Assembly (NCBI GenBank): GCA_037440525.1 | Contig: JBBITW010000131.1 | Span: forward strand, 1 to 10,412 | Reading direction: 5' to 3' | Source: JBBITW01 sp037440525 | GTDB taxonomy: Bacteria > Desulfobacterota > BSN033 > UBA1163 | Length of the DNA: 10,412 nt | In this document: positions 1-5,861 of the stretch, piece by piece | How positions within the stretch are numbered: the first letter of the stretch is position 1 | Layout of the letters: every line of letters starts with the position of its first letter | Made by a program: the position numbers and the translations under genes | Notes under the pieces: model-generated | The model's input: the letters and a program-made list of their open reading frames with translations, nothing else | What the model was told of the DNA's origin: nothing | Database searches by the model: none

Positions 1-35
1 ATAAGACTCTTTTTAAATACTTTTTCAGAGACCTT
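1..35. mobile_element. Right end of a MITE-like element, cut by window edge
   Basis: The sequence from ATAAGAC to CAGAGACCT matches the right terminus of the complete element at 4345-4566. An 18-base stretch, ATACTTTTTCAGAGACCT, is identical, and the ATAAGAC block lies at the same distance within one base. This is therefore the end of a second copy whose body lies left of the window. It sits downstream of the carboxyltransferase terminator and interrupts no visible gene. The right boundary is placed by analogy with the complete copy. Confidence 0.6.
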
Positions 36-71
36 TTGAATCATAAATTAATGATACCACAAAGCTTCTAT

Positions 72-112
72 AAAAAAGAGGGAGGCCCAAAGACTCTTGA
101 CCTCCCTCCTTT
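72..112 (-). terminator. Intrinsic terminator of the carboxyltransferase gene
   Basis: On the minus strand a perfect 8-bp stem, GAGGGAGG (108-101) with CCTCCCTC (85-78), closes a loop of about 15 nt. Six T residues (77-72) follow immediately. Wobble and A-T pairs can lengthen the stem by a few steps. It lies about 25 nt past the stop codon of the minus-strand gene, as expected of a rho-independent terminator. It suggests that this gene is last in its transcript. Confidence 0.85.
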
Positions 113-132
113 GAAAATCCTGTTATGGATAT

Positions 133-1689
133 TTATAAATTAATATTGGAATATTTTTTCCATGGCCTTGCAACCTGCTTGTTCTGTAAAAGCTCAAGTG
201 CGGCACAGACATATCTTCTCGTATCGTGGGGCATGATCACATCATCGGTATAACCTCGCTCTGCAGGTTGATATGCGTGCTCATATTTGGTTCGATATTC
301 CTGAATCAGTGTCTTTGCAGTCTCTTTTGGATTTGGAGAAGACTTAATCTCCTTTGCAAAGATGACACTTGCTGCTGTTTCAGCCCCAACGATATTTACC
401 TTAGCTGTTGGCCATGAAAAGACAAGGTCAGCTCCAATACTCTTGTCGAGCATCGCATAATGAGCTCCTGCATAGGACTTTCCTATGATGATAGAGATTA
501 GAGGGACAGTGGCTTCTGCCCAGGCAAAAAGGGTTTTTGCTCCGTGGCGTAGAATTCCTTTCCATTCATGTGGAGAGCCAATCCAGAATGCAGGGCAGTC
601 GACAAAGGTCACAAGAGGGATGTTGAATAGATCGCAGAAACGAACAAACCTTGCAAGTTTATCTGAAGCATCGCAATCCAATCCACCCATGAGAATTTTA
701 GGCTGGTTAGCCACAATTCCAACCGAAAATCCATTAAATCTTGCAAACCCAACAATGAGGTTTCGTGCAAAATATTTATGGATTTCAAAGAAACTCCCTT
801 TATCAACTACCATATCGATCAGAGGATACATGTCGTAAGGTTTCCGAAGCTCTGGATCAGGTAGAAAATCATCAAGTTCAGGTATAATCCTGTTAGGATC
901 GTCATTTGTCTCAATCCTTGGTGGTTTTTCTCTATTATTTGATGGAAGATAGGAAAGGAGTCTTTTACATAACTCAATACATTCTTTATCATCCTCTCCA
1001 ACGATATGGGTTCCACCTGATTTTACTGCATGTGCCTCCCATCCTGCAAGTTTCTCTAAGCTTATGTCCTCTCCTGTTTGTGTTTTGACAAATGCTGGTC
1101 CTGCAATTCCCATAAATCCTGTTTTTTTACTCTGGATCAGAAAGTCATTCATGATTGGATGGTAGGCCTGTCCTCCAAGACATGGTCCAAGCAGCAATGC
1201 AATCTGTGGTACAATCCCTGAGGCAAGTATCTGGGCACGGAAGGTCCAGCCATATGACTCAAGTGTATCCATTCCTTCCTGGAGGCGTGCCCCCCCGGAA
1301 TCGTTGATACCAATGAAAGGCCACCCCTTCTCTTTCGCAAAATCAAGTGCCCATACGAATTTCTTCCCGTGATATTCACCGAAAGAACCTGCCATGGATG
1401 TAAAATCCTCAGAGGCAACGACAACCCATCTGCCGTTGACCTTTCCATATCCAGTAACCACTCCCTCAGCAGGGATGAGTTTCCCTGCCATTCCAAATTC
1501 ATGCTGGCGGTGGGTTACAAAGGTGCCAACCTCTGTAAAAGTTCCAGGATCAATTAGCATGTCTATCCTTTCCCGCGCATTAGTCTGGCCTTTCTCCCGG
1601 CGTTTAGCTAATTCCTTCTCTCCACCCATTTCGAGAACTGCCTTTCGCCTCTTCATATAATCCTCGTATATCGCATCAAACTTTCCCAT
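133..1689 (-). CDS. Acyl-CoA carboxylase, carboxyltransferase subunit (PccB/MmdA-like)
   Basis: A 518-residue cytoplasmic protein with the usual length and two crotonase-like halves of the carboxyltransferase subunits of propionyl-, acetyl- or methylmalonyl-CoA carboxylases and decarboxylases. They move CO2 between carboxybiotin and an acyl-CoA. Visible hallmarks are NDSGGARLQEG (about 129-139) and GPCLGG (168-173) in the N-half, and NQPKILMGGLDCDASDKLARF (about 328-348) and GILRHGAK (378-385) in the C-half. The oxyanion-hole glycines are kept. The loops usually read as GFLPGxxQE and GGAYDVM are altered here (AFWIGSPHEW, AGAHYAM), so the substrate is open. The start is the ATG at 1689, six nt after a perfect AAGGAGG (1702-1696); a TTG one codon earlier is too close to it. 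No biotin carboxylase or biotin carrier gene is in the window. The family call is firm, the substrate is not known. Confidence 0.92.
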   Translation of the reverse strand: MGKFDAIYEDYMKRRKAVLEMGGEKELAKRREKGQTNARERIDMLIDPGTFTEVGTFVTHRQHEFGMAGKLIPAEGVVTGYGKVNGRWVVVASEDFTSMAGSFGEYHGKKFVWALDFAKEKGWPFIGINDSGGARLQEGMDTLESYGWTFRAQILASGIVPQIALLLGPCLGGQAYHPIMNDFLIQSKKTGFMGIAGPAFVKTQTGEDISLEKLAGWEAHAVKSGGTHIVGEDDKECIELCKRLLSYLPSNNREKPPRIETNDDPNRIIPELDDFLPDPELRKPYDMYPLIDMVVDKGSFFEIHKYFARNLIVGFARFNGFSVGIVANQPKILMGGLDCDASDKLARFVRFCDLFNIPLVTFVDCPAFWIGSPHEWKGILRHGAKTLFAWAEATVPLISIIIGKSYAGAHYAMLDKSIGADLVFSWPTAKVNIVGAETAASVIFAKEIKSSPNPKETAKTLIQEYRTKYEHAYQPAERGYTDDVIMPHDTRRYVCAALELLQNKQVARPWKKYSNINL

Positions 1690-1801
1690 CAAGAACCTCC
1701 TTTCTTAGTCGTGTGATTTTATTTAATTTCCCTTCTGAAGTATCAGATAGGTCAATTTAAATTTATGAATTTTTTCACAATATATTTAACAGAAAAAGAT
1801 A

Positions 1802-1810
1802 ATTATAGCA
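1802..1810 (-). promoter_or_regulatory. Possible extended -10 for the carboxyltransferase gene
   Basis: The minus strand reads TGCTATAAT, an extended -10 hexamer, in the 172-bp spacer between the two divergent genes. It would give a leader of about 110 nt before the carboxyltransferase ATG. No good -35 hexamer lies 16-18 nt upstream and the spacer is very AT-rich, so a chance match is possible. No convincing promoter or Shine-Dalgarno was seen for the divergent plus-strand gene. Confidence 0.3.
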
Positions 1811-1861
1811 AGAAAAATTTTTTATTTTACTTTTTCCTTTGTTTCTGGTAAGTTATATTAT

Positions 1862-2929
1862 ATGAAAATTTCAACAAAAACACAATTAACCCTTATATTT
1901 CTGGTTATTGCCTGTCTTATAGGGGTTGTGACAAGTCTTATTGTAAACTCCCTCATTACAGATCAAATCATTTTTGAGGCACAAGAAAGGGTGAAAGAAG
2001 ATCTTAATACAGCTCGCTGGGTTTATAATTCTAAGCTCAGGGATATTGAGCGGACAATTCACTGGCTCTCAATAAGGTATATATTGAAAAATGCATTAAG
2101 AAATAAGAATATTTTACCCATTCGGAAAGAAATTACTAAATTGATGGTAGAGGAGAAACTGGATTTCCTGACATTAACAGACAGAGAAGGGATTGTCATA
2201 TTTAGATTTCATAATCCCGAAGCATCAGGAGACAGTTTAATCGGAGATATATTTGTTAAAACAGGGTTAGAGGGAAAGGGACTCTCAGGCACTCAAGTCC
2301 TTTCAGGTGAAGAGTTACGCAGGGAGGGTGAGGTTCTTTCAAAGAAAGCAGCTATGGTATCTATTCCCACTCAGAGGGAAAAGTCTGTTAAAGAGTTTGA
2401 AGAAACCTCCGGTATGGTTCTAAAGGCTTCTTACCCGATCTCCAATTTTAATGGAGAGACATTGGGCGTCTTGATAGGAGGTATTCTTATAAATTGAAAT
2501 TACGAGATAGTTGACAGAATAAAAGAGATTGTTTTTAAAGATGTAAAATATAAGGGTAAAGAGATTGGAACAGCTACCATCTTTTTGGGGGATTTGAGAA
2601 TATCTACAAATGTTATGGATAAGGAAGGAAACAGGGCCATAGGAACTCGGGCTATGAAAGAGGTTCAGGAAAAGGTGCTTTTAATGGGAGAACCATGGAT
2701 AAAGAGGGCCTTTGTAGTGGATGATTGGTATATTACAGCTTATGAGCCTATATTAGATGTCAGGGGAAAGATTGTTGGCATGCTCTATGTAGGAATGATG
2801 GAGGCCAAGTATAGAGAAATGAAAGAAAGGCTAATCCTTCTATTCTTCCTATTCTCTATGTCAGGTATGTTTCTTGCCTTAACGATATCCTTTCTTCTCT
2901 CATGGAGGTTTCAAAGGAAAAGGTCTTGA
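1862..2929 (+). pseudogene. Broken double-Cache membrane sensor (remnant of a sensor kinase)
   Basis: One reading frame runs from ATG 1862 to TGA 2927-2929 and is split by an in-frame TGA at 2495-2497 (codon 212). Read through it, the protein has a membrane helix at about 9-30, a periplasmic region of about 280 residues and a second helix at about 315-340, ending RFQRKRS. Periplasmic blocks such as LTDREGIVIFRFHNP, GGILIN-stop-NYEIVDRIKE, GTATIFLGDLRISTNV and YEPILDVRGKIVGMLYVG fit the Cache domains of bacterial sensor histidine kinases. The residue at the TGA is usually basic in such proteins, so AGA or CGA to TGA is the simple explanation. HAMP, dimerisation and ATPase domains are absent and no remnant of them follows. 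No convincing selenocysteine hairpin follows the TGA. It could be a decaying kinase or a lone sensor with one recent nonsense change. Confidence 0.75.
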
Positions 2930-2939
2930 GAATTTCATT

Positions 2940-3101
2940 TCAATCCTCATTGTTATCTTTGGTTTTTCTTCCCCTTCTCCTGTATCCTTTAATAAAACCA
3001 GAAATTATAAGCCATACAAGGATGATAACGATTCCAATGGCCAAAATGTTTGGTGCCCCTATCTTCATTAAAAAATCTGAAAAATATTCTATCGTCTCCA
3101 T
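2940..3101 (-). CDS. Possible small single-helix membrane protein, 53 residues
   Basis: A minus-strand frame from ATG (3101-3099) to TGA (2942-2940) encodes a short N-terminus, one strongly hydrophobic helix (about 19-36, core ILAIGIVIILVWLIISGF), a basic stop-transfer cluster KGYRRRGRK and an acidic tail KDNNED. This is what a positive-inside, N-out small membrane protein looks like. Codon choice (AGG, AGA, ATC, GGA) matches the neighbours. It ends 10 nt from the end of the broken sensor gene, tail to tail. Against it, no Shine-Dalgarno precedes either ATG 3101 or the internal ATG at codon 12. A plus-strand frame of 71 codons overlaps it but has a less protein-like composition. I do not recognise the family and propose no function. 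Confidence 0.42.
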   Translation of the reverse strand: METIEYFSDFLMKIGAPNILAIGIVIILVWLIISGFIKGYRRRGRKTKDNNED

Positions 3102-3248
3102 AATAATTAATTTATAAAAGAATTATTAAAAAATTTTTAGTATCAATTTATCATTCTAACATAAAAGATCTTAAACCCAAATTGAAGGGTTGTTAAACGC
3201 CGTTGATTGCCTAATCCTACCTCCAGTATGCATGTAAGGAGTCTCGTG

Positions 3249-3393
3249 AGATTGCCACGTCCCCCACATCAAGTGCAGGGTCCTCGTAATGACTTCCCTT
3301 TTATGTCATTCCGAGCGGAGCGAGGAATCTATGAGATTGCCACGCAACGACTTCTTCGGATTGCCACGCAATGACTGATCCGCCTTTGGCGGA
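3249..3393. repeat. Cluster of dispersed hairpin-type intergenic repeats
   Basis: Three units of two related short repeat families lie together: AGATTGCCACG...CTCGTAATGAC (3249-3293), TGTCATTCCGAGCGGAGCGAGGAATCT (split here as TGTCATTCCGAG and CGGAGCGAGGAATCT; 3304-3330), and a compound AGATTGCCACG...CGCAATGAC (3334-3375). A separate perfect hairpin, TCCGCCTTTGGCGGA, follows at 3379-3393 but has no T-tract. The same families recur at 9571-9841. Such GTCATTCCGAGCG and GATTGCCACG repeats are common between genes in several bacterial phyla. The stretch 3102-3248 shows nothing beyond AT-rich sequence. Confidence 0.7.
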
Positions 3394-3401
3394 AAGGCTT
3401 T

Positions 3402-3484
3402 TAGTAAAAAATCGCTCAATTTAGATTAAAATTATAAATAATTAACAATACTTAATAAAAAATCGCTCAATTTTAGTTGAAATT
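3402..3484. repeat. Two-copy tandem direct repeat, period about 51 bp
   Basis: TARTAAAAAATCGCTCAATTT occurs at 3402-3422 and again at 3453-3473, followed in both copies by a similar AGATTAAAATT / TAGTTGAAATT stretch. The core AAAAATCGCTC is also found at 8284-8294, in front of the ATPase start codon. The repeats lie about 60-140 bp upstream of the operon -35. They could be a binding-site array or the trace of a local duplication. Confidence 0.6.
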
Positions 3485-3497
3485 TAACAGAATTTAT

Positions 3498-3520
3498 CAT
3501 GAATTATCTGGATTTTACAA
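3498..3520 (+). promoter_or_regulatory. 23-bp upstream element, copy 1 (operon promoter)
   Basis: CATGAATTATC, TG, GATTTTACAA lies 24 bp upstream of the operon -35. The same element, with 20 of 23 bases identical, lies upstream of the promoter of the secreted protein gene (9881-9903). The central ATC-N2-GAT is a small dyad. Position and conservation suggest a site for a shared activator; the protein is unknown. Confidence 0.5.
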
Positions 3521-3544
3521 ATAAATTTTTTTTATTTTTTTCTC

Positions 3545-3572
3545 TTGACAATAGGGGTAGAATTAATATAAA
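3545..3572 (+). promoter_or_regulatory. Sigma70-type promoter of the exopolysaccharide operon
   Basis: A perfect -35 TTGACA (3545-3550), a 16-bp spacer and a -10 TATAAA (3567-3572) precede the first operon gene. A transcript start near 3579 would leave a leader of about 147 nt. The AT-rich sequence after the -10 (TTTTAATAT) resembles that after the second promoter at 9972. Confidence 0.65.
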
Positions 3573-3669
3573 TTTTAATATCAATGTTTTATAATGGACA
3601 AATGGAAAGAAATTTTCTTCAATTTTTGATTGGAATAATGGTAAAAGTATTCAAAACGTAGATTTTTGT

Positions 3670-3687
3670 CAGGGTTTTGAATCCCTG
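3670..3687 (+). other. Short hairpin in the operon leader
   Basis: CAGGG (3670-3674) and CCCTG (3683-3687) form a 5-bp stem with an 8-nt loop, in the leader about 24 nt before the AGGAGG of the first gene. It is too weak and too poor in following T residues for a terminator. It resembles no riboswitch I know; in particular the conserved cyclic di-GMP-I core was not seen. A modest role in translation is possible. Confidence 0.3.
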
Positions 3688-3725
3688 CCATTTTATTAAA
3701 TCAAACTTCAAGGAGGTATGATCAA

Positions 3726-4322
3726 ATGGCCAAAAAAGATTTTTTAAAGGTTTTGATTTTTGTTTTTATATTTTTTTCGATCTTAGTGGTTTCACAAAAC
3801 TTATGGGCAGCCGAAGAAGCTAAGGAAGTTAAGGAAGATAAAGATTATCTGATTGGTCCTGGAGATGTGCTTGATATCTCTGTATGGAAGGACGAAACAC
3901 TTACGAGGCAAGTTGTTGTTTTACCCGATGGAAGGATATCCTTTCCATTGATTGGCGAGGTAATTGCGAGTGGAAAGACAGTTGCACAACTGAAAAAAGA
4001 GATCGCAGAGAAGCTTTCTGCCTTTGTGCCGGATGTAACCCTCCTGTTTGAGGTCAAACAGGTAAACAGCATGCTCATATATGTAATTGGGAGGGTGAAT
4101 AATCCTGGAAGATTTCTACTAAATGTAAATGTAGATGTCCTTCAGGCACTCTCTATAGGAGGGGGGCTTACCCCTTTTGCAAAGAGGGATAAAATCAAGA
4201 TATTTCGCAAAGAAGGGGATAAGACACAGATTTTTAAATTTCATTACGACGATGTTGTAGAGGGTAAGAATCTTGAACAGAATATCATACTAAAAAGGGG
4301 TGATGTAGTAGTTGTGCCTTAA
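3726..4322 (+). CDS. Wza-type polysaccharide export protein (PEP-CTERM system type)
   Basis: A 198-residue periplasmic or outer-membrane protein for polymer export. A Sec signal peptide (hydrophobic stretch about 8-23, cleavage likely after LWA at 28) lacks a lipobox cysteine. The Poly_export domain (about 39-113) starts with the typical YLIGPGDVLDISVW and contains LPDGRISFPLIGEV. One SLBB domain (about 116-170) begins IYVIGRVNNPGRF. It is shorter than E. coli Wza, with one SLBB instead of two and no C-terminal helix, so it cannot form a Wza-type outer-membrane helix barrel alone. The neighbouring beta-barrel may supply the pore. Export proteins of XrtA/PEP-CTERM loci (TIGR03027 type) have this short form. 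The start follows AGGAGGT (3711-3717) by 8 nt; an earlier ATG at 3718 is out of frame. First gene of the operon. Confidence 0.9.
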   Translation: MAKKDFLKVLIFVFIFFSILVVSQNLWAAEEAKEVKEDKDYLIGPGDVLDISVWKDETLTRQVVVLPDGRISFPLIGEVIASGKTVAQLKKEIAEKLSAFVPDVTLLFEVKQVNSMLIYVIGRVNNPGRFLLNVNVDVLQALSIGGGLTPFAKRDKIKIFRKEGDKTQIFKFHYDDVVEGKNLEQNIILKRGDVVVVP

Positions 4323-4344
4323 ACCTTCTTTAATGGAAGATTAT

Positions 4345-4566
4345 GGGAGTTCTGAAAAAGTGCAAAAATGATTGGGGAGGTAGGGTTCCAAACCCTTCGA
4401 ATGCGGACATTAAGAAGTTAAATTGCTTACAATCGCTTCAAAGAAAATCATGCATTTTCAGGGTATTAATCAATGGTGCCATATTATTATCGGTATCCGC
4501 TCGAAGGCTTTTCCACCCCACCTCCCCACTCTATAAGACCCTAATAAATACTTTTTCAGAGACCTA
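4345..4566. mobile_element. MITE-like element, 222 bp, inside the operon
   Basis: The two ends are imperfect inverted repeats. CTGAAAAAGT near the left end pairs with ACTTTTTCAG near the right end. Further in, TGGGGAGGT (4373-4381) pairs with ACCTCCCCA (4520-4528), and CCTTCGA-GCGGA blocks also pair, with about 8 bases more spacing on the right arm. ATTAT flanks both sides (4340-4344 and 4567-4571) and may be a 5-bp target duplication, though the DNA is AT-rich. No transposase is encoded; the frame inside (74 codons) is not protein-like. A second right end is at 1-35. Without the element the gap between export and barrel genes would be about 40 nt. I could not assign an insertion-sequence family. 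Confidence 0.72.
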
Positions 4567-4585
4567 ATTATAGAGGGTTGACTTC

Positions 4586-5851
4586 ATGAGAATGGCTTGT
4601 TATCTTAAAAAAATGACTTATAAATCTTTTCTTTTTACCTTCGTCCATTTTCTTTTCATATACTTTCTTCTACTTTCAGGAGAGGTAATAGGTGATGAAT
4701 TTAAGCTGATCCCTTCTATAGGCATCAAAGAGGAATATAATGATAACCTCTTCTTTACTGAAAAGGATAAAAAGGATGATTTTATCACCACCATTTTGCC
4801 AGGTCTTGAGCTTATAAATAGAACAGAGAGACTTGATTTAAATCTCTCCGCTCGTTTAGGCGGACTTATCTATGCAAAAAATGAAGATTTAAATTTTTTG
4901 GATCAATTTTATAATGGCAGATTACGCTATTCAATCCACCCAAAACTCAAGGTTTCGGCTGACGCAGGATTCACGAAGGATTTCTCCCCTGACAGGGATC
5001 TTGAAGTGACAGGCCTTGTGACAAAGGCGATAAGACGCTATAAATACAATTTCAGCAGTGGAGCCGAATATACATTTACAGAAAAGACAAAGTCAGAACT
5101 CTCTTATTCATTTGAACTATACGATTACGAACGTGATCCTGAATATGTAGATACAACTTCACATGGCGTAAATCTTGGCCTTATCCACGACATAAGTAAA
5201 TATATACCAAATACCCTTGGAAGGGCGAATATTGGATATTATCGTTATAACTTTGAAGAAACAGATGTTGACAATTATTACGGGACAATTGGAATGAGCA
5301 GGGCTATCAGTGAGAAATGGAACATCCTTCTCGACGGTGGGGCAAGCTATGTTCATTCCGAATTTGAGGTTGAAAGACTTGTTTTTATTCCTCCCTTCTT
5401 CAGGATTGTAAGGGAAAGGGATAAGGAGAAAGGCTTTGGCTGGGTTGGTCAGGCAACACTTTCTTACAGAGGTGAAAAGACAGAAAAGGGAGCAAAGACA
5501 ACCGGAGATTTAACTTTTAATCATCGTATAATGCCAGCATCAGGAACTGTGGGGGTTTCTGAAAGGACCTCTTTTACTCTCTCTATTACTCACAGGTTTA
5601 CTTATGAGCTTCTGGGGAGTTTATCAATGGGCTATTATATTAATCGCGCAGAGAGAGGGAAATACTCAACCGCATCCATAGATGAGGCTACCTTCCGGAT
5701 AAACCCTCGAATACGTTATGAATTTACAAAGGATATTGCACTTGAGGCATCGTATTCATTTACGTTTATAAAGGATAAAGAAGCTGATACAGATGCAAAG
5801 AGAAATCTTTTTATGATCTACTTTACTATTCAATATCCATTATTTGAGTGA
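4586..5851 (+). CDS. Outer-membrane beta-barrel protein, PEP-CTERM system associated
   Basis: A 421-residue protein with a signal peptide (hydrophobic 14-31, likely cleavage near VIG-DE at 36). The mature part consists of alternating amphipathic strands rich in Tyr, Arg, Glu and Phe, ending in the aromatic strand FMIYFTIQYPLFE. The mature start, IGIKEEYNDNLFFTE, followed by DDFITTILPGLEL, is the usual opening of the TIGR03016 / BBP2-type barrels found in exosortase-linked polysaccharide loci. The role is inferred: the outer-membrane channel or assembly partner for the polymer exported by the preceding protein. GAGGG (4573-4577) lies 8 nt before the ATG, so this gene kept its own ribosome site despite the upstream element insertion. 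Its TGA overlaps the ribosome site of the next gene. Length and strand pattern look intact. Confidence 0.82.
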   Translation: MRMACYLKKMTYKSFLFTFVHFLFIYFLLLSGEVIGDEFKLIPSIGIKEEYNDNLFFTEKDKKDDFITTILPGLELINRTERLDLNLSARLGGLIYAKNEDLNFLDQFYNGRLRYSIHPKLKVSADAGFTKDFSPDRDLEVTGLVTKAIRRYKYNFSSGAEYTFTEKTKSELSYSFELYDYERDPEYVDTTSHGVNLGLIHDISKYIPNTLGRANIGYYRYNFEETDVDNYYGTIGMSRAISEKWNILLDGGASYVHSEFEVERLVFIPPFFRIVRERDKEKGFGWVGQATLSYRGEKTEKGAKTTGDLTFNHRIMPASGTVGVSERTSFTLSITHRFTYELLGSLSMGYYINRAERGKYSTASIDEATFRINPRIRYEFTKDIALEASYSFTFIKDKEADTDAKRNLFMIYFTIQYPLFE

Positions 5852-5861
5852 GGTTATATAT

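Noticed and set aside
2495..2535. Selenocysteine insertion at the in-frame TGA
   Set aside because: No stable hairpin with a suitable apical loop is visible just after the TGA, and Cache sensors are not selenoproteins.
2902..3117. 71-codon plus-strand frame after the broken sensor
   Set aside because: It overlaps the sensor end and the antisense small membrane frame, which has a more protein-like layout; no ribosome site.
3379..3393. TCCGCCTTTGGCGGA hairpin as a terminator
   Set aside because: It has a good stem but no T-tract on either side, and no gene ends close by on the plus strand; better seen as part of the repeat cluster.
3584..3661. 25-codon frame at the very start of the operon leader, a possible leader peptide
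   Set aside because: It has no Shine-Dalgarno and no amino-acid run that would suggest attenuation, and the following hairpin is no terminator. It would be nearly leaderless; too short to separate from chance.
3660..3690. tRNA fragment or riboswitch, because GGGTTTTGAATCCC resembles a T-arm
   Set aside because: No acceptor, D- or anticodon arms are present, and the T-loop bases do not fit; a simple 5-bp hairpin explains it.
4343..4567. 74-codon plus-strand frame between export and barrel genes
   Set aside because: It lies wholly within the inverted-end element, has no protein-like composition, and starts and ends with the element termini.
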